DNA of 52,886 nucleotides from an uncultured Clostridia bacterium. Its GTDB lineage: Bacteria > Bacillota > Clostridia > TANB77 > CAG-508. Position 1 is the stretch's first letter. Each line of letters begins with the position of its first letter. The notes beneath the pieces were generated by a model that worked only from the letters and a program-made list of their open reading frames with translations, did no database searches and had not been told where the DNA came from. Shown piece after piece: positions 36,002 to 45,728 of this stretch. The stretch spans positions 1 to 52,886 of the forward strand of contig CASAUJ010000006.1 of assembly GCA_949118805.1 (NCBI GenBank). The letters run 5' to 3'. Position numbers and translations under genes: made by a program.

Positions 36002-36909
36002 TGTTCTATTAATTTTATTTTTTGTCTTTGGTTGGTGTCAATTTTTGCTTTGGTTCCTATTGGTATCACGGTTTTTGTTTCGATATGCCCAAAGTTGTTG
36101 GATTTTATTATAGGAATAGGATTTTCTTTTCCTAATACATCTATTACAATTTGTTCTAAACTAATATTGGTTTCATGTTGGTAGTTTCCAATCCACATTC
36201 CTTTTATTTGCTGAAATACTCCATTTTGTTTCATATAGGTTAAGCAATGGCTTACCATAGCAGGATTGCTCTCATATCCCAATTCTTCGATAAATAGTAT
36301 TTTATCTTTAAAGTCTATTTGATATTTTCCGCTTACTAAATTATAGATTAGACTTAAATTTCCTCCGATTAGTTCTCCTTCTGTTTTTCCAGATTGAATC
36401 GTTTTGTATTCTTCTCCGTCTTTTCCAATTTCTAGGCTTCCTTTTACAAATCTACGAATTGCTTCTTGATAACTATAATTGGTTTCATCGGTTGCGATGG
36501 TTTTAAAATTGGTTCCACTAAATGTTACTAATCCTGTTTTCGCTGTTATGATATTGGTGATGGATGTAATATCACTATAACCACATAAAATTTTAGGATT
36601 TTGTTTGATCTTTTCATAATCTAAATATGCCAAAATTGTACTAGAATTATTTCCTCCTTTTGCACACCAAATCATTTTTATTTCTTTGTCTTGAAACATT
36701 TCATTCATATCTTCTGCTTTTTCTTGAGGGGTACTACTATACCCCAATGTATTGGAATAGATATGCTTGGAAAGTTTTACTTTAAATCCACTTTTTTCTA
36801 CGATTTTTTTTGCTTTTTCTAATTCTTCTATATTTTCTCCAATAATTGGATTGGATGGTGCAACTACTCCTATGGTATCTCCTATTTTTAATTTATTGGG
36901 AATGATCAT
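35989..36909 (-). CDS. LD-carboxypeptidase (S66 family)
   Basis: 306 residues. Family features: KIGDTIGVVAPSNPI at the N-terminus, WCAKGGNNSS, then LCGYSDITSI with the nucleophile Ser, and LIGGNLSLI. The distal Glu and His are expected in ILFIEELGYES and NFGHIETK. Members remove the terminal D-Ala from murein tetrapeptides during peptidoglycan recycling (LdcA), or inactivate microcin C (MccF). No signal peptide, as expected for a cytoplasmic enzyme. It overlaps the following glycosylase gene by 13 bp if that starts at 36001. Confidence 0.9.
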   Translation of the reverse strand: MIIPNKLKIGDTIGVVAPSNPIIGENIEELEKAKKIVEKSGFKVKLSKHIYSNTLGYSSTPQEKAEDMNEMFQDKEIKMIWCAKGGNNSSTILAYLDYEKIKQNPKILCGYSDITSITNIITAKTGLVTFSGTNFKTIATDETNYSYQEAIRRFVKGSLEIGKDGEEYKTIQSGKTEGELIGGNLSLIYNLVSGKYQIDFKDKILFIEELGYESNPAMVSHCLTYMKQNGVFQQIKGMWIGNYQHETNISLEQIVIDVLGKENPIPIIKSNNFGHIETKTVIPIGTKAKIDTNQRQKIKLIEQCVK

Positions 36910-36954
36910 TTTCTTTTCTCTCCTTTTCTTGCTTGATGTTATCTCTCTATCTTC

Positions 36955-37746
36955 TTACTTTAATTCAATTAATGCGGTATTTCTTTTATATCCTTGTTTT
37001 TCCACGCGATAGGAATGAATTAGATCAGAATGACATACACTGCAAATTCCAGAATCGATAATATTCTCTAATTTTAGTCCTTCTTTTTGCAAAAGAATTT
37101 GATTGATTTTTACGGTATCAATATGCCATTTTTGGTTGGGAATGGTTTCCTCTATGATTTCTTGTAGTTCTTCTATATCTTGAAATTCCTTTTCAAAATA
37201 ATCTTTTACTTCTTTCTCTACTTCAAAATGACATTTTCGAATACTAGGACAAATACAAGCAATGATATCTTTCGGATCGCATTCCAATTCTTTTTTCATT
37301 TTTTGTACAGTTTTACTAACAATTCTTTGCAAAGTTCCTCTCCATCCAGAGTGAGTATTGGCAATTACTTTTTTGACAGGATCAAAAAACAATACCAAAA
37401 TACAATCTGCATTTATAGTGGAAAGTAAAATATCTTTCTGATTCGTGATCAATCCATCTGTTTTTGGATATTTCTCTTGTTCTTCCTTTTTCTTTACAAT
37501 TTTGACTTCATCGGTATGTTCTTGAGAAGTACTTACTAAATGTTCTACTTTTGAATCAATTGCCCAACAAAGCTCCTGAAAATTCTGTTTCCATTTTTGT
37601 TTTTCTTCTGTTCTTCCATAGTTTTTATCCAATCCTAAGCTATAAGCATGATTTATTTCCTTCTGATATTCTAACAATTTTTTGAATTGTAAATATTCGA
37701 TTCCATTTTTCTGAATGTGTAAAACATTTTCATTTGATAAATCCAT
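36955..37746 (-). CDS. pgeF: PgeF/YfiH family protein (multicopper-oxidase-like fold)
   Basis: 263 residues. Family motifs: KTDGLITN, LSTINADCILVLFFDP, ANTHSGWRGTLQRIV (His) and CICPSIRKCHFEV (Cys), with a C-terminal GICSVCHSDLIHSYR. Related proteins act as purine nucleoside phosphorylases or deaminases, or correct misincorporated amino acids in peptidoglycan (PgeF). The Zn ligands His, Cys, His are present. Neighbour of the LD-carboxypeptidase, which fits a peptidoglycan-related role. Which reaction it performs cannot be decided from sequence. Confidence 0.85.
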   Translation of the reverse strand: MDLSNENVLHIQKNGIEYLQFKKLLEYQKEINHAYSLGLDKNYGRTEEKQKWKQNFQELCWAIDSKVEHLVSTSQEHTDEVKIVKKKEEQEKYPKTDGLITNQKDILLSTINADCILVLFFDPVKKVIANTHSGWRGTLQRIVSKTVQKMKKELECDPKDIIACICPSIRKCHFEVEKEVKDYFEKEFQDIEELQEIIEETIPNQKWHIDTVKINQILLQKEGLKLENIIDSGICSVCHSDLIHSYRVEKQGYKRNTALIELK

Positions 37747-37774
37747 CTTTTTTCCTTTCTAAAACCTTATATTT

Positions 37775-39061
37775 TTATATCATTTCTTTTATTTTATCAT
37801 ATTTCACTTCCTCTTTTGAATATTCCTCTGGTTTTAATCCCACTCTTTTTTTCATAAATTGATTGATCAATATCATTAAGATTCCAAAAATAACCCCAAC
37901 GATTATCATACAATAGGCTGTTTTCATTCGATCTAATAAAAAGGCTGCTAAAATTCCAGCGATTGCTCCTGCTATTCCTTTGAAGAAATTATTAGCTGTA
38001 TAAATTTTGGTATCAATTTCTTCGTTTGTGAAATTGCTTAAATATTTTTCCATCAATGGTTCATACAATGCACTTGCTATATATTTCATACTATATAGTC
38101 CAAAAATAATTCCAACTATGATTTTATATTCTTCTGTTAAAATTCCTAATATTCCAGATAAAAAGCAAGATCCTGTTATGACAAATCCTAAGATTGATAA
38201 TGTTTTGTTATGAAATTTTTGATGTAACTTTTCTTGTTTTTTACTAGCTATTCCTGCTATGATTCCTAAAACGGAAAACATGATTCCTAAATAACTTGCA
38301 GATATTTCTAGTTCTTCCATCATACTAACTTCATAATTTGCTAGTATGCTAGTAATTCCCCTTACAATTGCAGAAAATAAGATAAGACTTTTTACTCTTT
38401 CAGATTTTAATACAAATTGAAAAGCTTCTCTTATTTCTTTCCATTGCTCTATCTTTTCTACACTTTTCTTCTTTTTCGTAATTGGTTCTATAAAACAAAT
38501 GGATAATACTGTGGTAATTACTAAAACAGCAAGTGATAATAAGATTGGGATATATGGATTTATTTCATATAGAAATCCTGCTATAATAGTAGCAATGGAA
38601 TTGATGATATAATATCCTGTTGCTCCTTTTTGGCTTAATTTCGCAAAAATTTTACTTTTTAATTTGGTAGGTGGTATGGATTCATTTAATAAACTTGGTT
38701 CTGCACTTCCTTTAATGGCAAAAGAGGTTGCACTTAATATTTCTGCAATGACTAAATTAAATAAGTTTTGACTATATAGAATAAATACCATATATAGACA
38801 ACTTATGATATTTCCTAAAATAATACTATTCTTTCTTCCTAAAAACTCAATGATAATTGTGGCAGGAATTTGAGAAAACATAGTAAATATATAATAAAAA
38901 GAGTCAATTAGCACAATATCTGCTGGATTTATATTTTTTACTTGGGTTAAAAATAAGAAATTAACGGTATAAAAAAATATGTAATCCCAACTAAGTGCTT
39001 TGTAGGTAGGAAATAATTTCATATTTTGTTTTCTCATTTGTGTTTTTTTAGTTTCTTCCAC
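37775..39061 (-). CDS. MFS transporter
   Basis: 428 residues with about twelve predicted membrane helices and a charged central loop (PITKKKKSVEKIEQW, about residue 195-210) between the two halves. The second loop has FLGRKNSI, the usual MFS motif A position. The tail is cytoplasmic and charged. The substrate is not predictable; the closest general type is a drug or metabolite exporter. It lies 26 bp upstream of pgeF and downstream of addB in the same direction, so probably one operon. Confidence 0.85.
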   Translation of the reverse strand: MEETKKTQMRKQNMKLFPTYKALSWDYIFFYTVNFLFLTQVKNINPADIVLIDSFYYIFTMFSQIPATIIIEFLGRKNSIILGNIISCLYMVFILYSQNLFNLVIAEILSATSFAIKGSAEPSLLNESIPPTKLKSKIFAKLSQKGATGYYIINSIATIIAGFLYEINPYIPILLSLAVLVITTVLSICFIEPITKKKKSVEKIEQWKEIREAFQFVLKSERVKSLILFSAIVRGITSILANYEVSMMEELEISASYLGIMFSVLGIIAGIASKKQEKLHQKFHNKTLSILGFVITGSCFLSGILGILTEEYKIIVGIIFGLYSMKYIASALYEPLMEKYLSNFTNEEIDTKIYTANNFFKGIAGAIAGILAAFLLDRMKTAYCMIIVGVIFGILMILINQFMKKRVGLKPEEYSKEEVKYDKIKEMI

Positions 39062-39086
39062 GTATTTTCTTCCTTTCTCTTTTGAT

Positions 39087-42000
39087 TTACTCCTTTAAAT
39101 CTTGCTTCATTTTTTGTAGAATATCATCTTTTGATTTTTTGTCAATAAAATGATATTGGTTCTTATTTTGTTTTGTGCTAAATCCACATATTGTTTTATA
39201 TTCACAATATTCACATGGTGTTTTTCCATTTTTATTATAAGGTTTTAAATCAATTTTTCCACTCAATATTTCTTTGGCTATTTGTTTGATGAGATAGTCT
39301 ATGTAATCTTGTAAAATTTCGAATTCTTCTTTTTTGACTCCATTGGTCCATTTTTCATTGACTGTACCAGAGGATGTAATAGCAGCTGGAACTAATTTAG
39401 AACTACCATTTGTTAGGGTATTATCATTCATTTGAATGATTTTAACATCTGCTAAAATTAAGCCCTTCATTCGAAAGTTTTTTTGAATCAATGCTTCTAT
39501 TTCTTCTTGTGACATCTTTTTTTCTGCTTTTATCATTTGTTCTAATAAAGAAAAGTAAAAAATACCAGCTGGCATAACCTCTTCTTCTTTGCATACACTG
39601 TCTAAATAAGTTAATAATTGTATTTGTAGTCCTTCATAGACTTCATTTAAATCAATATTTTTACTAGATGATTTATAATCAATAATTCTTAAATATTTTC
39701 CATCTGGTCCGTAGGGCTGTATCCATTCGATCTATTTTTCCTGTAATTTCTATTTTTTTGCCATCTTGTAGTGTTAATTGAATTGGTGGATAAGTTCCTT
39801 TTTTTCCAAATTCAATTTCTGTTCCTTCTATGGAAAAATCACTATAAATTAAAGTTTGTAGGATATATTTTAAGGCTTTGCTCACGATTCTTTTTAATCG
39901 TTTCACTAGAACTTTATATTTGGCTGTTGATTGAAAGATATAGTTTTTACTTATTTCTAAATTGCGATCTATGATTTTATCTACCATTTGTTGTATCTGT
40001 TGTTCTTCTATATCTGTTAATTCTAGTTTTTCTTCTCTTACTTGTTCAAAAAATTGATCAATTGTTTCATGCATGAAAGTTCCAGTTTCAAAGGTATGTA
40101 TTTTTAGACTTTCTTTTTCTTTTAATTTTAATCCATATTGTAAGTAATAAGAAAAAGGGCAACTTCTATATTTTTCTAGTTTAGATATACTTGTGCTTAA
40201 TGTATTTCCATATAGTTTTTCTATCTTTTCTTTTTGAATTGGTTGTGGTAAATTGGTATAAAATAATCCTTGTAGATCTTCTTTCATTTTTTCTTGCCAT
40301 TCTGGTTTTTGTTTATAATATTGATAAATGGTATACCAAATTTTAGGAATTGTTTTTTCTTCTTTTAATTTTGCTATATTTTCTAATAATTGTTCATAGG
40401 TTACTTGTTCATTTACCATTTCATAGGATTTGTCAATGATGTCACTTGTTTCTTGTAATTTAGGATATAATTTTTTTATTTTATGAATTAACATAGAAGG
40501 TCTTAATGGCTTTCCTTCTTTATCAGAAGAAAGGTACGATAAATATAAATGGTTTTCCGCTGTTGTAAACGCTCTATATATATTAAAATTATCTTCATAT
40601 ATTCTTTCCATTGTTCCTTTTGCCAATTCCATTCCATCTTGTTTTAATAATTCTCTATCTTGGTCATCAAAAAATCCTTCTTCTTTATTAACACTTGGAA
40701 ATTTGCCATCATTTAATCCAAGGATAAATACCGTTTGGACTTTGTGACTTCTAGATCGATCAATATCTCCAAAGGTGATTTGGTCTTGTGTTCCTGGAAT
40801 TTTCCCTAGTTCACTATTTCTTAATCCTATTTTCAACATTTTACTATATTGTTCTAAACTAACTTGTTCTTTTCCCATGATCAAAACCATTTCTTCTAAT
40901 ACTTCTATCATAATTTTATAACTAGCCATATATTCATTCGCAAGATCGATGCATGATTTTTCTTCTAATTCTTGTATTTTTTGGCTGATTTTTGGTTGTA
41001 AATTTTGTTCTTGCCAAAAAAGATAAAGACTTCTTGTTATATGTTCTACACTTCGATTTTGATTGATTTTTTCTTTCAATGCTAATAGTGGTTCTATGAT
41101 TTGCTTTCTTAATTCATTGTATCTTTCAATTTTTGTTTTTTTGGCTTCGTTTTCTTTTTCATAAGAAAAGTCATTCTTCCATTTATTTTGTTTAATTCCC
41201 CATTTATTACAATAATTTTCGAGTTCAAATATCTCATCTGAATCGATTTCAAAAAATCCCAACTTCAAATAATGAAAAACAGCATCTGTATCGAAGTTTT
41301 TTTGAAGTACATCTAATAAAGCTAAACTATATTGGATGATAATGTTTTGGTTCACATCTCTTTTTTCATCTATAAATACAGGGATCTTGTATTGGGGAAA
41401 AATAGCTCTAACCAAAGAGGCATATTCTCCTATATTTTTTGTAATAATGGCAATATCTTTAAACCTTTTTTTCTTTTGTTGGATTAATTGTGTGATTTTT
41501 TTAGCAACATTTTCGATTTCAGAATAAGGACTTTGTGCCAAAAATAATTCTATGTTTTCCACATTTTTTTCATATTTTGTGGACTTTACTGAATTCATAT
41601 GATCACTTAAATATTGCAGTTCTTCTGTTTGGAAACGATATTGCTTGGTTAAATGAATGGGTTCTTCGATTTCAAAATCGTTTTCATTTGCCATGTTCCA
41701 CAGTTTTGCAATCGTAGTTTTATTAGAATAGTATATATCTTGATCTGGATTGGTATCATTTTTTAAGTGATCGGTACAAATGGTGATATTAACTTGTTTT
41801 GCTAGTTTTATCATCTTTTTTATCGCTTCATATTCTTGTTTGGTAAAACCTGAAAATTCATCAAAATAAAGAATCGCATTTTGAACCAAGTCAGTTTCTT
41901 CAATATGTGTAGCAAGTATGGTTAATAAATCGGCTTCTTCGATATATTTTCCGTCTATTTTTTCTTGGAATTTTTCATAAATAAGAGTCATATCTTTTAG

Positions 42001-42448
42001 TTTTGTTTTTAGATATTTATCTTCTATCTTTTCGATTTCTTGTTTTAGATCTTGTATGGTAATACTATGTTTTTTAAATTCTGTAATTGCTTGCATACAT
42101 AGTTCTATATTTTCATCTGATCTTCCTAGAAATTTTAGTTCTTTTTTATACTGGTTTAAAATAGAATCTATCAGCATGGCTTTTCCTTGTTTGGTTAATT
42201 GGATTCTACTACTTCCTCCTACTTCTTTTAAAACACGATATGCCATTCGACTTAAGGTTACTACTTCTGCATTTAATATAGCTCCGTGTGTTAGCTGCCT
42301 TCATAAGTTTGTTTTCTGCGGTATATGAAAATTGTTCTGGCGTAATCATATATATCTTTTTTTCTTCTTTCTTTTGGTTTATAATCTCATGAAAACAATA
42401 TTCACTTTTTCCGCTTCCTGGTTTTCCATATATGATTCTTAGCCCCAC
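39087..42448 (-). CDS. addB: ATP-dependent nuclease subunit B (AddB/RexB); needs two +1 shifts at CGG
   Basis: 1119 residues after two skips, normal for AddB. It starts at GTG 42448 with AAAGGAAAA upstream, followed by IIYGKPGSGKSEY (Walker A). Site 1, codon 55: CGG (C at 42286); skipping the C gives AANTGAILNAEVVTLSRMAYR. Site 2, about residue 913: CGG (C at 39711); skipping the C gives RMDTALGPDGKYLRIIDYKS, the nuclease motif with the catalytic D and K. Fe-S Cys are in YRSCPFSYYL and PCEYCEYKTIC. Straight reading truncates the protein at each site (24 and 8 codons later). AddAB processes double-strand breaks. addA is not in the window. Confidence 0.93.
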
Positions 42449-42568
42449 TTTTCCTTTCTCTTCCTTTCCTTTGTTTTTCTTTCTTCTCTTATTTTTTGCT
42501 TCTATTGTATCGAAAAAAGGACAAAATAGCAAGTTTTTCTTGGCTATTTTATCCTTTTGGCTTTTTTT

Positions 42569-42732
42569 CTAATTTCCTATATAATGTCCTTTAAATTGAT
42601 ATGTTATCTCTTCTCGATTGCTAAAGATCCATCCTCTCTTATCGTTGCTTGTCTCTCCATGTCTTCTATGCTATAACTATCTGCTTGTCCAGAAGGAGTT
42701 CCTAGCCATAATAAAAAATAGTAACTACCATA
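42569..42732 (-). pseudogene. Remnant of a DUF2207-type membrane protein gene
   Basis: A short minus-strand reading (WLGTPSGQADSYSIEDMERQ, then TIREDGSLAIE) followed in another frame by EEITYQFKGHYIGN matches the N-terminal part of DUF2207 proteins (signal segment, then a beta-sandwich start). It has no ATG, one base missing at the GAGAAG junction, and a stop within 60 residues. The break does not involve CGG. This shows what ordinary decay looks like here. Confidence 0.45.
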
Positions 42733-42761
42733 CTAATGAATAATTTCCCCTTTTTTTCGTC

Positions 42762-43631
42762 TTATGTTTCTCCCTCTCTTCTCCAATAATATAAATATTG
42801 TTGTGCTAATCCTGCTAAATCCCCAAATTTCTTGGTGGCTATTTCTTGGATCTGTTTTTGGCTTACTTTTGTTTCTTCTTGTTTTAGATAGAGATCATTC
42901 ATCACTCTTCTTACCCATACATCAATGGGAAAAACTTCTAGTCTTTTCAAGGCAGAAAATAATAAAATACAGTCTGCCACTTTTGTCCCTACTCCTGCCA
43001 GTGTGAGTAGTTGTTCTTTTACTTCTAAAGTATTTAAATTTTTTTGCATCTCTTCTAAATCTACTTCTTGGTTTAATATCATTCTTGTTGTTTCATAAAC
43101 TCTTTTGTCTCGAAAACCAAATCCTAATGCTCGATATTCTGATATAGTTACATCTTTTAATTGTTGGGGTGTAGGAAATGTGTAATATTCTTTTCCTTTC
43201 CAAGTCATTTTGTTTCCATAGTTCCTACTTAATCTTTCTATCATCCCTTTGATTCTTGGAATATTGTTATTAGCAGATAGAATAAAAGATACAATCGTTT
43301 CCCATAAATCTTGATTTAATAGGCGTATTCCTTCTCCATATTGAATACTGTTTTTCATGTTTTTATCAACCTTGGATAATTTTTGTTTTATTGCTTGATA
43401 GTCTCGATTTAAATCAAAATATTCTTCTACTGTTTGTTGAATGTCTTTTTCACAAATTCCTTCTATGGTTATTATTTGCTTTTCTTTTTTAAGATTTAAT
43501 ACATTTTTTCCAAATATTCCTGTATAACTTCCATCTTGTTCACGATTCCAACGGAAACATTGTCCACATTCAAAGATATCTTTTAATTCAAATGATTCTA
43601 TCTCTTTTAAGATTAATTTTTGTTCTTTCAT
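42762..43631 (-). CDS. 8-oxoguanine DNA glycosylase (OGG1-type HhH-GPD)
   Basis: 289 residues. N-terminal OGG domain (FECGQCFRWNREQDGSYTG), then the HhH-GPD domain: LLTLAGVGTKVADCILLFS, with the catalytic Lys in GVGTK, and the Asp in VFPIDVWVRRVM. The enzyme removes oxidised guanine and nicks DNA by its lyase activity. No Fe-S cluster loop, as expected for this type. ATG 43631; single frame, no CGG. It lies between addB and yitT on the same strand. Together with mfd, addB and the uracil glycosylase, this window is rich in repair genes. Confidence 0.9.
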   Translation of the reverse strand: MKEQKLILKEIESFELKDIFECGQCFRWNREQDGSYTGIFGKNVLNLKKEKQIITIEGICEKDIQQTVEEYFDLNRDYQAIKQKLSKVDKNMKNSIQYGEGIRLLNQDLWETIVSFILSANNNIPRIKGMIERLSRNYGNKMTWKGKEYYTFPTPQQLKDVTISEYRALGFGFRDKRVYETTRMILNQEVDLEEMQKNLNTLEVKEQLLTLAGVGTKVADCILLFSALKRLEVFPIDVWVRRVMNDLYLKQEETKVSQKQIQEIATKKFGDLAGLAQQYLYYWRREGET

Positions 43632-43698
43632 TTTTTACTCCCATTTTTGATATTTTTATTATACTATATTGTTTTATTCGTTTCAATTCTATTTTAAG

Positions 43699-43724
43699 AA
43701 AAAAAAGACATCTTATGTCTTTTT
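43699..43724 (-). terminator. yitT terminator
   Basis: AAAAAAGACAT (43699-43711) pairs with ATGTCTTTTT around a short loop. It includes the yitT stop codon. Confidence 0.65.
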
Positions 43725-44556
43725 AAATCCTAATCCTACCACTTCTCTTGAATTGGTTATAATAATAAAACTTTGTGGATCAATTTTTCTTGCAATCATT
43801 TTTATTTTTGCAATATCTCCTCTAGAAGCTGCACACATTAATACTAATTTTTCTTCATTGGTATACATTCCTTTTCCAAAGAGCCCTGTTGTTCCTCTTT
43901 TAATTTTATCTCCTATTTGCTGAGCAATTTCTTCATTTTTATTGGATACAATGAGCAATAATTTTGTAAAATAAATTCCTTCAAATAAGACATCTATCAT
44001 TTTCCCCATTAAATAAATGGTAATGGCAGAATATAAGCCAATTTCTATTTCTTTAAAAAAGAATATATTTAAAGATACAATAATGGTATCTAAGATAATG
44101 ATGACTCTTCCCATACTAATGGTTGGTCGATATTCTCTTGCAATATAACTAATTAGATCAGTCCCTCCTGTGGAAGAACTAACTTTTAAAATAATTGCTG
44201 TGCCGAAACCCCATGATAATTCCTCCATAAATACACGCCAAAAATCGATCTTGTGTTAATGGTTCCAATTTATCTAATAAATCAATAAAAAGGGATAAGG
44301 ATACTGTCCCTAACATAGATTTTATAAAAAAAATTTTTCCTATTTTATAAAATGCTATGATAAATAATGGAATATTAATGGCTAATATCATGGTTCCCAT
44401 TGGCATTTTTAATAAATAATAAGTTATCGTAGCCACTCCTGATATCCCACCTGATGATAATTGGTTTGGCAATAAAAATAATGAGATTCCAATTGCCATA
44501 ATAAAAGCACCAGCAATTGTTCCTATTATTTCTACTGTTAATTTTTTTAGATTCAT
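43713..44556 (-). CDS. YitT family membrane protein; needs +1 shift at CGG
   Basis: 280 residues after one skip, normal for YitT proteins. Five or six membrane helices, then a cytoplasmic DUF2179 domain (GKGMYTNEEKLVLMCAASR). The frame breaks at codon 118, CGG (C at 44205). Straight reading gives seven more residues. Skipping the C gives GGIIMGFGTAIILKVSSSTGGTD, where STGGTD is the family motif. ATG 44556 follows GGGAGCAAATT. Function is poorly known; it is often described as a membrane protein possibly involved in transport. An internal ATG at 44228 cannot give the N-terminal helices and is not a likely start. Confidence 0.9.
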
Positions 44557-44609
44557 AATTTGCTCCCTGTTATGAATAAATTTTGATAAGATTCATTTTA
44601 AGGTTTAAA

Positions 44610-44651
44610 AAAATCACCTTTATAGCAGTATTTACCTATATTGGTGATTTT
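44610..44651 (-). terminator. Terminator after the radical SAM gene
   Basis: AAAATCACC (44610-44618) pairs with GGTGATTTT (44643-44651), followed on the minus strand by T residues. Confidence 0.75.
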
Positions 44652-44658
44652 ATTCTTT

Positions 44659-45714
44659 TTATTCTTCTAAAAAATCATGATAAGTTTTTGTAATCTCTAT
44701 TTTGGATTTTCCTTGTTTGATTGCTTCATCTTGTCGTAAGATTAAATCTACGTCATAAGTTTCTTTTAACTTTAATACATTTTCCTTTTTATGACCTATT
44801 ACATTGTTACTATCAATTGGATTTACAGTTACTTCTACTTCTTTTACTTTTACATTTAATTTTTTGATTTTTCCGACAACTGCATCATACCATAATGCAG
44901 ATTCTACTAATTGCCTAAATGCTGGATGGTAAGGTCCTGCTACTACTTCGCTTTCCTTTGTTCCTGGCTCTGCTATTTCTTCTGTATTTTGCAATCCAAC
45001 TCGAATAATATCTATTTTTTTATCAGCAAACATTCTTACTAGTTCTTTACAAACTTCTACGGCTTGTACCAGTGGTAATGGTTCGTATTTTCCTTGGTTA
45101 TATTCTTCTTCTAATCTAGTATTTTTCACGATTAAAACAGGATAAATTCTTACCATTTTGGGCTTCAATTTGATTAATGCTTTTGCTGTATTTATCTCAT
45201 CAATTCTTGTACTTTCTGGTAACCCTACCATCATTTGATGCCCTAATTTGAATCCATTCCATCGAATCATTTTAGAAGCTTTTTTTACAGTAGCAAAATT
45301 ATGCCCTCGATTACTTCTTTTTAAAATATAATCATTTGCTGATTGTACCCCTAATTCTATGTTTTTTACTTTGTATTTTTTTAATCTTTTTAAGGTTTCC
45401 TTGTCAATGGCATCTGGTCTTGTTGAAATTCGTATCGACTCTACTTTCCCAGCTTGGATATATTGGTAAGCAGTTTCCAAAAGTTCTTCTTGTTGCTTTG
45501 CTTCAATGGCTGTAAAACTCCCTCCATAAAATGCAATTTCTACTTCTGCTTCTTCGGCTTTTATATTTTCTAGGTAATCTTCTATTATTTCTTTTGCTTT
45601 TTCTTTTGTCATATTTTCTTTTTGTCCACTTATTGATTTTTGATTACAAAAAATGCAGTCATTTGGGCATCCTAGGTGTGGTACAAATATTGGTATAATA
45701 TATTGTTTTTTCAT
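44659..45714 (-). CDS. Radical SAM protein, Elp3-like
   Basis: 351 residues. The Fe-S motif is GCPNDCIFCNQ (C-x3-C-x2-C), followed by AFYGGSFTAI, ISTRPDAIDKE and IELGVQSANDYIL, typical of the Elp3/MiaB-like radical SAM fold. The C-terminal 100 residues may bind the substrate. Genes of this kind are often found next to rnc and smc in Firmicutes; here rnc is directly upstream, 14 bp away. The substrate is unknown; a tRNA-modifying role is possible by analogy only. Intact frame, no CGG. Confidence 0.85.
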   Translation of the reverse strand: MKKQYIIPIFVPHLGCPNDCIFCNQKSISGQKENMTKEKAKEIIEDYLENIKAEEAEVEIAFYGGSFTAIEAKQQEELLETAYQYIQAGKVESIRISTRPDAIDKETLKRLKKYKVKNIELGVQSANDYILKRSNRGHNFATVKKASKMIRWNGFKLGHQMMVGLPESTRIDEINTAKALIKLKPKMVRIYPVLIVKNTRLEEEYNQGKYEPLPLVQAVEVCKELVRMFADKKIDIIRVGLQNTEEIAEPGTKESEVVAGPYHPAFRQLVESALWYDAVVGKIKKLNVKVKEVEVTVNPIDSNNVIGHKKENVLKLKETYDVDLILRQDEAIKQGKSKIEITKTYHDFLEE

Positions 45715-45728
45715 GATTTACCTCTTTT

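Noticed and set aside
42569..42732. DUF2207 remnant as another recoded gene
   Set aside because: No start codon, a one-base deletion with no CGG, and most of the gene is missing.
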